Below, piece after piece: positions 1 to 8,797 of a stretch of DNA of 64,000 nt; the stretch's first letter is position 1, and each line of letters starts with the position of its first letter. Both the position numbers and the translations under genes were made by a program. The notes beneath the pieces were generated by a model, which had not been told where the DNA came from, did no database searches, and saw only the letters and a list, made by a program, of their open reading frames with translations. This stretch comes from Rhodocyclaceae bacterium (GTDB lineage Bacteria > Pseudomonadota > Gammaproteobacteria > Burkholderiales > CAIKXV01), in assembly GCA_020248265.1 (NCBI GenBank), contig JADCHX010000005.1, positions 62,001 to 126,000 on the forward strand, in the 5' to 3' direction.

Positions 1-1173
1 CAGGCTGGCACCGGCCAGGGCGAGCGCAGCGCCGAAACCACCGGTCCACGCCACCATGCGCTCGGCCACCAGCGGACCGGCGACCTGCCCGAAGGCGAAC
101 CATGTCGTCATCACCGCGAACAGCCGGGTCGCGTGCGCCGGCTCGACCAGCCGCGCGACCCGCAGCGCGGTCAGCGTGACCAGTACGAAGGTGCCGCCGA
201 CCAGCACAGCCGACACGGCCAGCGCCAGCGGATGGGCCGACACCGCCGGGGCGGCCACGCCGATCGCCTGCGCGACCAGCGCAGCGCGCAACTGCCGGTC
301 GTCGGGCGCACGCAGGCGCAGCGTGAGCAGCGTGGAGGTCGCGGCGGCCAGGCCGGCCAGCGGCCAGAAGGCCGCGTAGGCCCACTGCGCGGCAGCGGCA
401 CCGGCGAGCGCCTCGCGTGCCATCAGCGGCAGGAAGGTGGCCGGCACGATATAGGCGAAGCCGGCAAGCCCGTAGGCCACGACCAGCCGGCGGGCAGCCG
501 CCCCGAACCGTACCCTGGCGGCCCGGGCGGTCGTCGCCCCCGCGCCAGGCCTCGGACGGTAGAAGCGCCACACGAACAGCGTCGACAGCGCGGACGCGAG
601 CCCGAGCAGCAGCCAGGTCGCGCGTGCGCTGGCACCGGCCATCACCATGCCCATGCAGGCCAGGCCAGTGGCGGCGATGCCACAGCCGATGCCGGTGAAC
701 ACGAAGGCGCCCCAGCGCGGCTCACCTGCCTCCGCCAGGCGGTTGAACATCCAGGTCGCGGCGAAGATAAGCACCCAGGCACTGGCGACACCCGTCAGGA
801 AGCGCAAGACGAGCCAGGGCCACAGGCCGTCGACCAGCCCCATCGCCAGCGTACCCAGCGTCACGCCCACGAGTCCGCTGCGGATCGCCCGGTGGCTGGC
901 CGAGCCCAGCAGCACCGCGAGTACCGACCCGGCGAGGTATCCGAGATAGTTGGCCGATGCGAGCGCGGCGCCCGCAGCCAGCGACAGCCCGCTGTCGGCC
1001 TGCATCATCGGCAACAGCGGCGTGAACGCAAAGCGGCCGATGGCCATCGCGACCGCCAGCGTGAACATGCCGGCCAGCGCGAGCGCGGCCGGCCCGTGCC
1101 CGGCTGGGCGGCGGCGTACGTCGTGCTGGATGTCGAAGCCGGTGATTGCCAAGCGCAGGATTCCGGGACGCAC
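1..1173 (-). CDS. MFS transporter, YbfB/YjiJ-type (3' end outside window)
   Basis: The reverse strand is open from the left edge to about 1173 and reads as a very hydrophobic protein of repeated membrane helices. An early [12 protein letters not shown] stretch and a [20 protein letters not shown] segment resemble the YbfB/YjiJ branch of the major facilitator superfamily (inner-membrane transport of small molecules, often efflux). About ten helices are visible; the C-terminal end lies beyond base 1. The start is uncertain. GTG at 1173 places the first helix about 35 residues in; ATG at 1068 would begin inside that helix; ATG at 1269 has a GGGAGG too close to it. It is divergent from the acyl-CoA dehydrogenase at 1319. 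Substrate unknown. Confidence 0.75.
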   Translation of the reverse strand, partial: MRPGILRLAITGFDIQHDVRRRPAGHGPAALALAGMFTLAVAMAIGRFAFTPLLPMMQADSGLSLAAGAALASANYLGYLAGSVLAVLLGSASHRAIRSGLVGVTLGTLAMGLVDGLWPWLVLRFLTGVASAWVLIFAATWMFNRLAEAGEPRWGAFVFTGIGCGIAATGLACMGMVMAGASARATWLLLGLASALSTLFVWRFYRPRPGAGATTARAARVRFGAAARRLVVAYGLAGFAYIVPATFLPLMAREALAGAAAAQWAYAAFWPLAGLAAATSTLLTLRLRAPDDRQLRAALVAQAIGVAAPAVSAHPLALAVSAVLVGGTFVLVTLTALRVARLVEPAHATRLFAVMTTWFAFGQVAGPLVAERMVAWTGGFGAALALAGASL

Positions 1174-1318
1174 TCCCGGCGATTGCCTACAATCGAGGGA
1201 ATCGAGGTCGAGGAGGCCGGGACCCGCGAGTGTACGAAGCTTCGCAGGCTTCCGCCCGCGTGCATGCATGCCTCCCGACCCAGCCCCGCGCAGCACTGCG
1301 CCCTCCGGAGGAAACGCG

Positions 1319-2515
1319 ATGAAACCCGAGAAGCTGTCCGCCAAAGCCGCATTCCAGTGGGACGACCCGCTGCGCTTCGACGACCTGCTGTCGGACGAGG
1401 AGCGGATGATCCGCGATTCGGCACGCGAATACTGCCAGGGCCGGCTGATGCCTCGCGTGCTGATGGCGAACCGCAACGAGACCTTCGACCGCGAAATCTT
1501 CAACGAGATGGGCGAGATGGGTTTCCTCGGCGCCACGCTGGACGGCTACGGCTGTGCCGGCGTCAACTACGTGAGCTATGGGCTCATCTCGCGCGAGGTC
1601 GAGCGCGTCGATTCCGGCTACCGGTCGGCGTTCTCCGTACAGTCGTCGCTGGCGATGTACCCGATCCACGCCTACGGCAGCGATGCGCAGAAAGAGAAGT
1701 TCCTGCCGCGCATGCAGAAGGGCGAATGGGTCGGCTGCTTCGGCCTGACCGAACCCGACCACGGTTCCGATCCGGCCGGCATGACCACCCGCGGGCGCAA
1801 GGTCGACGGTGGCTACATCCTCAACGGCGCGAAGAACTGGATCACGAATTCTCCGATCGCCGATGTGGCGGTGGTGTGGGGCAAGGACGACGCGGGGGTG
1901 ATCCGCGGCTACCTGGTCGAGAAGGGCATGAAGGGCTTCAGCGCGCCGAAGATAGAAGGCAAGTTCAGCCTTCGCGCATCGATCACCGGCATGCTGTCGT
2001 TCCAGGACGTGTTCATCCCGGACGAAAACGTGCTGCCGGGCGTGACCGGCCTCAAGGGTCCGTTCAGTTGCCTGAACCGTGCGCGCTACGGAATCGCCTG
2101 GGGTGCGCTCGGTGCCGCCGAGTTCTGCTGGCATGCGGCGCGCCAGTACACGATGGACCGCAGCCAGTTCGGCCGCCCGCTCGCCGCGAACCAGCTGATC
2201 CAGAAGAAGCTCGCCGACATGCAGACCGAGATCACGATCGGCCTGCATTCGGTGCTCCAGCTCGGACGGCTGATGGATGCGCACCAGCTCACACCCGAGA
2301 TGGTGTCGCTGCTCAAGCGCAACTCGTGCGGCAAGGCGCTCGAGATCGCGCGTACCGCGCGCGACATGCACGGCGGCAACGGCATCGCCGACGAGTACCA
2401 CGTGATCCGGCACGTGATGAACCTGGAAGCGGTCAACACCTACGAGGGCACGCACGACATCCATGCGCTGATCCTCGGCCGTGCGCAGACCGGGATCCCC
2501 GCGTTCGGCGGTTGA
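1319..2515 (+). CDS. gcdH: glutaryl-CoA dehydrogenase
   Basis: Predicted 398-residue flavoprotein that oxidises and decarboxylates glutaryl-CoA to crotonyl-CoA, in lysine, tryptophan and aromatic breakdown. It has the full acyl-CoA dehydrogenase layout: helical N-terminal domain, the middle beta domain with [13 protein letters not shown] and [14 protein letters not shown]/substrate motifs (about 135-190), and the C-terminal helical domain with GGNGI. The catalytic base is the Glu in [17 protein letters not shown], near residue 376, in the position typical of glutaryl-CoA dehydrogenases. The start ATG at 1319 has GGAGGA six bases upstream; the reading frame stays open further upstream but only as a shadow. 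The class III CoA-transferase two genes downstream could supply glutaryl-CoA (inference). Family assignment is firm; exact acyl substrate is likely. Confidence 0.9.
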   Translation: MKPEKLSAKAAFQWDDPLRFDDLLSDEERMIRDSAREYCQGRLMPRVLMANRNETFDREIFNEMGEMGFLGATLDGYGCAGVNYVSYGLISREVERVDSGYRSAFSVQSSLAMYPIHAYGSDAQKEKFLPRMQKGEWVGCFGLTEPDHGSDPAGMTTRGRKVDGGYILNGAKNWITNSPIADVAVVWGKDDAGVIRGYLVEKGMKGFSAPKIEGKFSLRASITGMLSFQDVFIPDENVLPGVTGLKGPFSCLNRARYGIAWGALGAAEFCWHAARQYTMDRSQFGRPLAANQLIQKKLADMQTEITIGLHSVLQLGRLMDAHQLTPEMVSLLKRNSCGKALEIARTARDMHGGNGIADEYHVIRHVMNLEAVNTYEGTHDIHALILGRAQTGIPAFGG

Positions 2516-3483
2516 GCCGGCACGTGCTGTCGTCGGTCCTGCTGGCCGCCGCGCTGCTCGGCGGACTGGCTGCGGCCGCGTCGAATGCGCAGGCCGGAGA
2601 CACGGCGGCTTCGATGAACGCCAGCCCCGCCGTATCCAGGGTTCCGCCCGGCCCGGGGCGGCTCGATATGCAGGCCGGCGGGCTGGCGCTCACGGTATTC
2701 ACCTATCGGCCCGCGGCCGCACCGCCGCTTCCCGGATACCTGGCGGCCAACCGGCCGGTGCGTGGTCCGGTGCTGGTCGTGCTGCACGACGAAGGCGGCG
2801 ACGCAAGGCGCTACCGCGACCTCGCGATCCCGATCGCCGAGGCGCACGGCTATACGATCGCCGCCCCGCAACTCGACGCCGAGCGGTTCTCGGCGTGGCG
2901 TTATCCGTGGGCAGGCGTCGCGCGGCGCACCTTTCCGGACAACGGCGTGGTGATCGAGCCGGAACCGCCCGCGCTCAGGCTCGATGCGGTGCTCTCCTCG
3001 CTGATCGGGCAACTGTGCAGCGACGGCGGCGCCCCGGTACCCCATGCCCTGCTCGGCCACGGGGCCGGCGCCGAAGCGCTGATGCGCTGGTCCGCCTTTG
3101 CACCGACCGAGGCGATGCATATCGTCGCGGCGAATCCGCGCACCACGCTGATGCCCAACCGATCGCTCGATTTCCCCTGGGGGTTCGGGCAACTGCCCGG
3201 TTCGATGGCGAGCGAACCGGCGATCCGCGCCTACCTGGCCCAGCCCCTGACGCTCGTGCTGGGCAGCAGCCGGGCCGACCGCGCCGTCGGCGGGCCGGCC
3301 GGTGATTCGCTGCTCGCGCGCGGACGCAACCTGCTCAGCGCCGGCCGGCAGGCGGCACTGGAGAGCGGGCGCCCTGTCTACTGGCGGCTGGTGGAGGTCG
3401 CCGATGCCGGCGACGACGCCGGACGCCTTTTCTCCTCGCCCGCGGTACTGCAGGCGCTACTGCCGTTCGTCGGCGATGAATGA
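2512..3483 (+). CDS. secreted alpha/beta-hydrolase-fold protein lacking the nucleophile serine
   Basis: About 323 residues, with a likely Sec signal peptide ([19 protein letters not shown]) followed by an alpha/beta-hydrolase-like body. An oxyanion-type VVLHDEGG segment is followed by a nucleophile-elbow-like [11 protein letters not shown]. There the family's G-x-S-x-G reads G-H-G-A-G, so the serine is replaced by glycine. It may therefore be non-catalytic, or a binding or scaffold protein (inference). The start is probably TTG 2512, overlapping the gcdH stop, which leaves Arg and His in the signal n-region; GTG 2524 is the alternative. It ends where the next gene begins, so gcdH, this gene and the CoA-transferase form one operon. 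I know no precise function for it. Confidence 0.65.
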   Translation: MSRHVLSSVLLAAALLGGLAAAASNAQAGDTAASMNASPAVSRVPPGPGRLDMQAGGLALTVFTYRPAAAPPLPGYLAANRPVRGPVLVVLHDEGGDARRYRDLAIPIAEAHGYTIAAPQLDAERFSAWRYPWAGVARRTFPDNGVVIEPEPPALRLDAVLSSLIGQLCSDGGAPVPHALLGHGAGAEALMRWSAFAPTEAMHIVAANPRTTLMPNRSLDFPWGFGQLPGSMASEPAIRAYLAQPLTLVLGSSRADRAVGGPAGDSLLARGRNLLSAGRQAALESGRPVYWRLVEVADAGDDAGRLFSSPAVLQALLPFVGDE

Positions 3484-3497
3484 ACAAGGGACACAAG

Positions 3498-4718
3498 ATG
3501 CGCGGTCCGCTCGAAGGTTGCAGGGTGCTCGATCTCTCTCGGGTACTGGCCGGTCCGTGGTGCGGCCAGAACCTCGCCGACCTCGGCGCGGAGGTGATCA
3601 AGGTCGAACGCCCGGGCGCCGGTGACGACACCCGCGGCTGGGGTCCGCCGTTCGCGAAGGATGCCGCGGGCGAACCGACCCGGGAGTCCGCCTATTTCCT
3701 GTCGACCAACCGCGGCAAGCGTTCGATCACGCTCGACATCGCCACGCCGGAGGGACAGGCGATCGCGCAGGAACTGGCCGCGAAATCCGACATCCTGCTA
3801 GAGAACTACAAGGTCGGTGGCCTCGCGAAGTACGGGCTCGACTATGCGTCGCTGTCGGTGACCTGCCCGAGGCTCATCTACTGCTCGATCACCGGCTTCG
3901 GCCAGACCGGTCCGTACCGCGAGCGTGCCGGCTACGATTTCCTGATGCAGGGCATGGGCGGCCTGATGAGCATCACCGGGGAACCCGACGACGTGCCCGG
4001 TGGCGGTCCGGTCAAGGCAGGCGTTGCAGTCACCGACATCATGACCGGCCAGTACGCGACGATAGCGGTGCTGGCCGCGCTGCAGGCGCGTCACTCGACC
4101 GGCACCGGCCAGTACATCGACCTCGCTCTGTTCGATGTGCAGGTGGCATACCTGTCGAACCAGGCGATGCATTACCTGGTGTCCGGCGAGATTCCGCCGC
4201 GCATCGGCAACGGCCATCCCAGCATCGTGCCCTACCAGACCTTCCGCGCGAAGGACGGCAGCATCATCGTCGCCACCGGCAACGATGGCCAGTACCGGAG
4301 GCTGTGCGCGGTGATCGGTACGCCTGCGCTGGCCGACGATCCGCGCTTCCTGAGCAACGCGGACCGCGTGCGCAACCGCGCCGTGCTGGCGCCGCTGCTG
4401 GCGGCAGCGATTGCCTGCGAGACGATGGACCACTGGATCGGCGCGCTCGAAGCCGCTGGTGTGCCCTGCGGGCCGATCAACACGATGGATCGGGTGTTCG
4501 CAGATCCACAGGCGCGCGCACGCGGGCTGGCGATGAAGCTGCCGCATCCGTCCGCCGGTGAAGTACCGACGATCGCAAGTCCGATGCGCTTCTCCGCCAC
4601 GCCGGTGGAGCACCGGCGTCCGCCGCTGCTCGGCGAGCACACCGAGGGCGTGCTTGGCGAACTGCTGGGGCGCTCGGCTGCGCAGATCGAGGCATTGCGC
4701 AGCCGCGGCATCATCTGA
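3498..4718 (+). CDS. class III CoA-transferase (CaiB/BaiF/Frc family)
   Basis: About 406-residue protein of the formyl-CoA transferase/CaiB family, which moves CoA between carboxylic acids through an aspartyl-CoA intermediate. The N-terminal PLEGCRVLDLSRVLAGPWC, the NRGKRSITLD strand, ENYKVGGLAKYGLDY and the ITGFGQTGPY loop are all family hallmarks. The likely catalytic aspartate is in GVAVTDIMTG, near residue 180. ATG 3498 is preferred because AAGGGA lies six bases upstream; an ATG at 3480 overlaps the previous stop codon and is the alternative. Lying in the same operon as gcdH, it may activate glutarate or a related dicarboxylate with succinyl-CoA as donor (inference). The substrate cannot be read from sequence. 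Confidence 0.85.
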   Translation: MRGPLEGCRVLDLSRVLAGPWCGQNLADLGAEVIKVERPGAGDDTRGWGPPFAKDAAGEPTRESAYFLSTNRGKRSITLDIATPEGQAIAQELAAKSDILLENYKVGGLAKYGLDYASLSVTCPRLIYCSITGFGQTGPYRERAGYDFLMQGMGGLMSITGEPDDVPGGGPVKAGVAVTDIMTGQYATIAVLAALQARHSTGTGQYIDLALFDVQVAYLSNQAMHYLVSGEIPPRIGNGHPSIVPYQTFRAKDGSIIVATGNDGQYRRLCAVIGTPALADDPRFLSNADRVRNRAVLAPLLAAAIACETMDHWIGALEAAGVPCGPINTMDRVFADPQARARGLAMKLPHPSAGEVPTIASPMRFSATPVEHRRPPLLGEHTEGVLGELLGRSAAQIEALRSRGII

Positions 4719-4743
4719 GCCGCGGCTGGCCGCCACCGACCGG

Positions 4744-5184
4744 TTACTTGTCGGCGAAGAAGCGCACGCCGTAGTTGCAGGGGTTGACCTTGCAGTCTTC
4801 CATGATCACGCGCAGCGTGAAGCGGCCTGTCCACTTCGGGCGAGCGTTGACGATCGGGATGTCGTCAGTGGAAGTGTCCTGCGAGATCTCGTTGCCACGC
4901 TCGTCGAGCAGGATCAGGTCGAGGTCGCGGCAGTCGTTGTCGCACACACCGTGGATGCGGTAGTCGACTTCCTTCACCAGGAAGATCGTCCAGTCGGTGC
5001 GCTGACCGTGGCGCAGCGAACCAGTGAGGTCGCGCGAGGCCTGGGCCATGTTGCGCGCCTCCATGCGCCCACTCAGGCGCGACAACTGCGAGTCGATCGC
5101 GCTCTGCTGTGCGATGGCGGGGGTCATGCCGGCGGCGACGAAACCGGTGACGGCGAGAAAACGGAACAGTCCTTTGGTAAGCAC
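4744..5184 (-). CDS. secreted protein of unknown function with two cysteine pairs
   Basis: 146 residues starting at GTG 5184 with an AGAGG upstream. The N-terminus is a clear signal peptide, with likely cleavage after the AIA just before QQS. The mature part has a helical segment, a beta-rich body and four cysteines in two close pairs (GVCDNDC and EDCKVNPC) that could form disulfides in the periplasm. The fold resembles small pre-peptidase C-terminal-like beta domains, but this is only an impression. It is convergent with the CoA-transferase, 25 bases away, and has its own promoter region. I do not recognise a named family. Confidence 0.7.
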   Translation of the reverse strand: MLTKGLFRFLAVTGFVAAGMTPAIAQQSAIDSQLSRLSGRMEARNMAQASRDLTGSLRHGQRTDWTIFLVKEVDYRIHGVCDNDCRDLDLILLDERGNEISQDTSTDDIPIVNARPKWTGRFTLRVIMEDCKVNPCNYGVRFFADK

Positions 5185-5321
5185 GGGGGCCTCTGGTCTT
5201 CAGTTGAGCAAGTTCCGTTGGGGTAACGGCCTGCGACGCGGCTTCTTGAGTACCGGGCGCCAACCCGGCCGAATACGGCTCTCGAGACAACAGAGCCTAG
5301 GTTGGAATTTTGACCGATTCC

Positions 5322-5334
5322 GGACAATTTGTCC
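5322..5334. promoter_or_regulatory. 13-nt perfect palindrome upstream of the secreted-protein gene
   Basis: GGACAATTTGTCC is a perfect inverted repeat with one central base. It lies in the 283-base gap (5185-5467) between the secreted-protein gene and the amidase stop codon. The gap holds no convincing gene. The palindrome is about 140 bases upstream of GTG 5184 in an AT-richer stretch, so it could be an operator for that gene. The evidence is sequence symmetry only. Confidence 0.3.
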
Positions 5335-5467
5335 CCCTCAAACATCCGGCTGAACCGCTTCTTTGGAGGCGGGTACGTTCGATCCGCACTGCCGACAGCG
5401 CAGCGTCAGGTCCGGGAGCGCCACCCGGCACCGCGCGGGCGCCCATTCGCGATCGAGAGACGCCGGT

Positions 5468-6793
5468 TCAGCGGTCGGCGAGCAGTGCCTCGATGGCCTG
5501 CGCGGCTTCGAGCAACCAGCCGTCCCGACCCGCCGCGGCGACCAGTTGCAGGCTGGCCTGCCTCGGGTCGGCGGAGTCTGCCTCCGACGGTGGCAGTGGC
5601 AGGGGCAGGGCCAGGGCCGGATGACCGGTGTGGTTGAACAGTCGGGTATCGCGGATCAGCAGCCCGGTAAAGCCGTGATCCCGGCCCCGCAGCCGCACCT
5701 GCCGGGCGTCCACCCGCGGCGCCAGCACCGGTACCGTCGGGCACAGCAGCAGGTCCACCGAATCCAGCAGCCGGTCGATGGTGTCGCGCAGGCGCATGCG
5801 CTCGGCCATGGCGGCCTGATAGGCCCCGGGCGCCATGGCCGCACCGGCCAGCAGGGTATTGCGGACCATCAGCGGAAGCCGGGCCAGTTGCTGCGGGTCG
5901 CGCAGCACTGCGCGCCAGGCCTGTGCCGCCTCATGGCAGAACACAGTCTCGTGCACCCGGTCGAGCAGCGGATCGCCAGGCAGGTCCACCGGAGCCAGCC
6001 GCGCCCCCGCGGCCGCGAGCCGCTCGATGGCCCTTTCGATCGCCGCCGAGGTGGCCGGGTCGCACTCGGCGACGCGCGAACCTTCGATGCCGATCCGCAG
6101 CTGCCCCCAACGAAGTCCGTCCGATGGCGCCGGATCAAGCGCCGGCACACCGTCTGGATCGAGTACCTGCTGCACGCGCCGCAGGGTCGCGACATCACAG
6201 GCAATCGGCCCCACATGGTCGAGCGACGCAACCAGCGTACGCACGCCCCGTACCGGCACACGCCCCCAGGTTGGCTTGAAGCCGACCACGCCACAGCAGG
6301 CTGCGGGTATCCGGATGCTGCCACCGGTATCGGTGCCCAACGCCGCCGGCACCCAGCCGGCCGCCACGGCCGCAGCCGAACCGCCGCTCGAGCCGCCGAC
6401 GGTATGCCCCGGTGCACGCGGATGGCGCACCTGTGCGGTACGCACCCCGAACCCGGCGTTGTCGGTTTCGGCGACCCCGACCACCACCGCCCCGGCTGCC
6501 TCGAGCCGGCGCACCGACTCGGCTGGCACTGCAGGGTACCAGCCAGCGAACAGGTCGAGCCCACCCCTGCAGGCGGCCGGCGGCGTGTCGATGAGGTCCT
6601 TGACCACCACCGGCATCCCGGCGAGTGGAAGTGCGCCACGCAATGCCGGCGCAAGCGCATCGAGGCGCTCCGCTGCGGCGAGCGCGGACGGCTCCGTGCG
6701 CGCGCTCAGCGCATGGAGCGAGGCATCCTCGCGGCCGATGCGCTGCAGCAGCGCTTCGATCAGCGGCCTCGCCGGCCCGCCGTCCGGGCTCAT
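5468..6793 (-). CDS. amidase-signature hydrolase (AtzE/GatA-like)
   Basis: 441-residue amidase-signature enzyme that hydrolyses C-N bonds in amides, ureas or carbamates. The catalytic Lys-Ser-Ser triad is intact: Lys65 in VVVKDLID, the cis-Ser near 135 in TVGGSSGGSAAA, and the nucleophile Ser159 in GTDTGGSIRIPA. The length is usual for AtzE, biuret-hydrolase and allophanate-type members. It starts at ATG 6793, nine bases after the stop of the upstream SDR gene, so the two form a minus-strand operon read divergently from the IclR regulator at 7823. The substrate is unknown; the neighbouring regulator suggests an inducible catabolic role (inference). Confidence 0.85.
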   Translation of the reverse strand: MSPDGGPARPLIEALLQRIGREDASLHALSARTEPSALAAAERLDALAPALRGALPLAGMPVVVKDLIDTPPAACRGGLDLFAGWYPAVPAESVRRLEAAGAVVVGVAETDNAGFGVRTAQVRHPRAPGHTVGGSSGGSAAAVAAGWVPAALGTDTGGSIRIPAACCGVVGFKPTWGRVPVRGVRTLVASLDHVGPIACDVATLRRVQQVLDPDGVPALDPAPSDGLRWGQLRIGIEGSRVAECDPATSAAIERAIERLAAAGARLAPVDLPGDPLLDRVHETVFCHEAAQAWRAVLRDPQQLARLPLMVRNTLLAGAAMAPGAYQAAMAERMRLRDTIDRLLDSVDLLLCPTVPVLAPRVDARQVRLRGRDHGFTGLLIRDTRLFNHTGHPALALPLPLPPSEADSADPRQASLQLVAAAGRDGWLLEAAQAIEALLADR

Positions 6794-6802
6794 GCGCGCG
6801 GG

Positions 6803-7612
6803 CTAGCGGTCGCGCAACTGGTCCATCAACGGCTTCTGCTGGCCACCATCGATCTCGATCATGGTGCCGTTGACGAAGAACGCCAGCGGCGACGCGAGGT
6901 AGGTACACAGGTTCGCCACTTCATCGACCTCGGCGATGCGCCCGAGCGGAATGCTGCGCGGGGCGAGCTGGTCCGCCTGCTCGTACGAGAGCTTCATGTC
7001 CCGTGCCATCGCCTTGACCAGCCCGTCCCACCGCTCGGTACGTACCGGGCCGGGGTTTACGGCGACGAAACTGATGTTGTTGCGGCCGTACTGGCCGGCC
7101 AGCGCCTTGTTCATGTTCTGGCCCGCGGCATTGGCCGCGCCGGGAGCGATCTCCCAGTACGATTCCTTGATGCCGTCATTGCCGATCAGGTTCACGACAC
7201 GCCCGCCACCCTGCGCGACCATGATCGGCAGCGCGTATCGCAGGCACCGGATGTACCCCATGAACTTCAGCTGCAGCGCCTGCTCCCAGTCGGCCTCGCT
7301 GAGCGTTTCGATGACGCCACCGGGCGCCGAACCCGCATTGTTGACCAGGATGTCGATGCGGCCCAGCGCGCGATGCGATTCGCGGATGAACGCTTCGGCG
7401 TCAGGGGCGCGCGTGAGGTCTGCGGCGATGGTGAACACCGTCCGTCCGGTCTCGGTGCGTATCTCGTCGGCGGCGACATCGAGCCTGGACTTGTCGCGCG
7501 CGCACAGCGCCACGTCGCAGCCTTCCCTGGCCAGCGACAGCGCGATCGCCTTGCCGATCCCCATGCTGGCACCGGTGATCAGGGCTTTCTTCCCGGAAAG
7601 TTGCAGGTCCAT
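6803..7612 (-). CDS. short-chain dehydrogenase/reductase with altered active site
   Basis: 269-residue Rossmann-fold SDR. The NAD(P)-binding TGxSMGIG motif (residues 13-20), the DL after the fourth strand, NNAG (91-94) and the C-terminal PGPVRTE and EIDGGQQ segments are all clear. The catalytic centre is odd: around the lysine (169) the sequence is AAGQNMNKALA, so the YxxxK tyrosine position is Gln165. The usual serine position in VVNLIGNDG is Gly. It may still bind cofactor, but standard SDR catalysis is doubtful. ATG 7612 has GGGAG seven bases upstream; in-frame starts further up lie in the divergent promoter region. It is the first gene of the SDR-amidase operon. Confidence 0.85.
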   Translation of the reverse strand: MDLQLSGKKALITGASMGIGKAIALSLAREGCDVALCARDKSRLDVAADEIRTETGRTVFTIAADLTRAPDAEAFIRESHRALGRIDILVNNAGSAPGGVIETLSEADWEQALQLKFMGYIRCLRYALPIMVAQGGGRVVNLIGNDGIKESYWEIAPGAANAAGQNMNKALAGQYGRNNISFVAVNPGPVRTERWDGLVKAMARDMKLSYEQADQLAPRSIPLGRIAEVDEVANLCTYLASPLAFFVNGTMIEIDGGQQKPLMDQLRDR

Positions 7613-7763
7613 CGAATTCTCCCGTGTGTTGGTTCGCCGGCACATGGCCGGACTGGATATTGCCAGCACCGACCGCACGACGTGGCCCGGAAACGTGCTG
7701 GACCGTCGACCGGCCACCCCGGCGCTGCTGGAGCGAGACTGGATCGAAGTCGCCAACGACATC

Positions 7764-7796
7764 TCACTTGCAGATAAGGCTATACTCACCTGTAAG
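7764..7796. promoter_or_regulatory. iclR-side promoter with paired regulator-like repeats
   Basis: In the SDR/iclR divergent gap, TATACT (7781-7786) is a near-consensus -10 box reading toward the IclR gene; no good -35 is seen. It is flanked by two similar elements 22 bases apart, TCACTTGCAG (from 7764) and TCACCTGTAAG (from 7786). These can also be read as an imperfect inverted pair, CTTGCAG/CTGTAAG. Spacing of two helical turns suits dimer binding, so autoregulation by the adjacent IclR protein is plausible (inference). Confidence 0.45.
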
Positions 7797-7822
7797 AAGA
7801 ATCAATCCAGAAGACCACCAAC

Positions 7823-8671
7823 ATGCCAAGCAAGAAGACGACTACCAGGGCTCGCGCAACCGCGCCCCGCGCCGCGACACCCCGGCCGAAGGCACTGCTG
7901 CCGCTCGCACCGGCCAAGCGCATCCGCGGCACCGCCAGTTCGCGCAAGGTGCTGCAGGTACTCACCTCGTTCACGCCCGACCGCCCGATCGTCACCGTCG
8001 ATGCCATCGCGAAGAGCGTCAAGGTGCCGCTGTCGACCGCCTACCGCTACATCGCGCTGCTGCGCGAGGTCGGCCTGGTCACCGACGACGGCCATGGCGG
8101 CTACCACCTGTCCCCGCGCATGGTCGAGCTGGCCCGCGCCTCGCGCGCCGCGTTCAGCTTCATCGACGTCGCGCTTCCGGTGATGGAGAAACTGCGCGAC
8201 GCATCCGGCGAGACGGTAATCCTCGTGCGCCGCGTGGGCGATGCCGCGATCTGCATCGAGCGCGCCGAATCGGTCCAGCGTGTCAGGCTGTCGTTCGAGG
8301 TCGGCGCATCCTTCCCGCTGCACCGCGGTGCGTCGCCCAAGCTGCTGCTGGCCCACATGGTCGACCGCGAACGCGACGAATACCTGGCGCGCGCGCGCAA
8401 GATCGATCCCGACCTGCGGCGCCGGCCAGGTCCGTTCGCCGAGGAACTGGCCACCATCGTGCGCCAGGGCTGGTCGGAGAGTTCCGAAGAGATCACGCCC
8501 GACATCTGGGCTGCAGCCGCCCCGGTGGCCGAGGGTACGCGGCTGGCCGCGGCGCTTTCGGTGGCCGGGCCGGCATTCCGTCTCACCGAGCGGCAACGCA
8601 CACGAATCATCGCGCTGACCCGGCGGGCGGCCGACGACATCAGCCAGAAGCTGGCGGCCATCGGACGCTGA
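7823..8671 (+). CDS. IclR-family transcriptional regulator
   Basis: 282 residues. A basic, Ala/Pro-rich N-terminal tail (1-38) precedes the winged helix-turn-helix (about 40-95, with VDAIAKSVKVPLSTAYRYIALL). The IclR effector domain follows (about 110-275, with LRDASGETVILVRRVGDAAICIE and the PLHRGASPKLLLA segment). Such proteins bind small aromatic or organic acids and regulate neighbouring operons. It starts at ATG 7823 with only a weak AGAAG upstream. Divergent from the SDR-amidase operon and 126 bases ahead of coxM, it could control either side. The extended N-terminal tail is longer than in most family members. Confidence 0.9.
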   Translation: MPSKKTTTRARATAPRAATPRPKALLPLAPAKRIRGTASSRKVLQVLTSFTPDRPIVTVDAIAKSVKVPLSTAYRYIALLREVGLVTDDGHGGYHLSPRMVELARASRAAFSFIDVALPVMEKLRDASGETVILVRRVGDAAICIERAESVQRVRLSFEVGASFPLHRGASPKLLLAHMVDRERDEYLARARKIDPDLRRRPGPFAEELATIVRQGWSESSEEITPDIWAAAAPVAEGTRLAAALSVAGPAFRLTERQRTRIIALTRRAADDISQKLAAIGR

Positions 8672-8679
8672 GTCGCGCA

Positions 8680-8709
8680 CGGTCCGGGACACGGCCGGGA
8701 TCCGGACCG
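8680..8709 (+). terminator. possible terminator hairpin after iclR
   Basis: CGGTCCGG (8680-8687) and CCGGACCG (8702-8709) are perfect complementary arms around a 14-base loop, immediately after the iclR stop codon. There is no following T-run, so intrinsic termination is only possible. Confidence 0.35.
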
Positions 8710-8769
8710 ACCTCGCTGCGGATCTGACGTAAGCTTGCAAGGTTCGTCGGGCGGTGCAGCCCGGTACGC

Positions 8770-8782
8770 TGATCACAACAGG
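8770..8782. promoter_or_regulatory. TGATCACA(A/G)CAGG operator copy before coxM
   Basis: TGATCACAACAGG ends 15 bases before the coxM ATG. It matches at 12 of 13 positions the element TGATCACAGCAGG found at 18104-18116 and 25292-25304, both also intergenic. Its position between promoter and start suits a repressor site. Binding by the GntR protein at 18251 is inferred. Confidence 0.5.
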
Positions 8783-8797
8783 GATACAGCAGTCGCG

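Noticed and set aside
1188-1193. TACAAT as a gcdH promoter -10 box
   Set aside because: No -35 element at a suitable distance, and the start is 126 bases away; not strong enough to annotate.
133-2511. A 1116-codon plus-strand reading frame reaching from 133 to 3483
   Set aside because: Its first 2.4 kb lie antisense to the MFS gene and out of frame with gcdH, and have the Arg/Gln/Gly-rich composition of a shadow frame. Only the last part (from about 2512) is a real gene.
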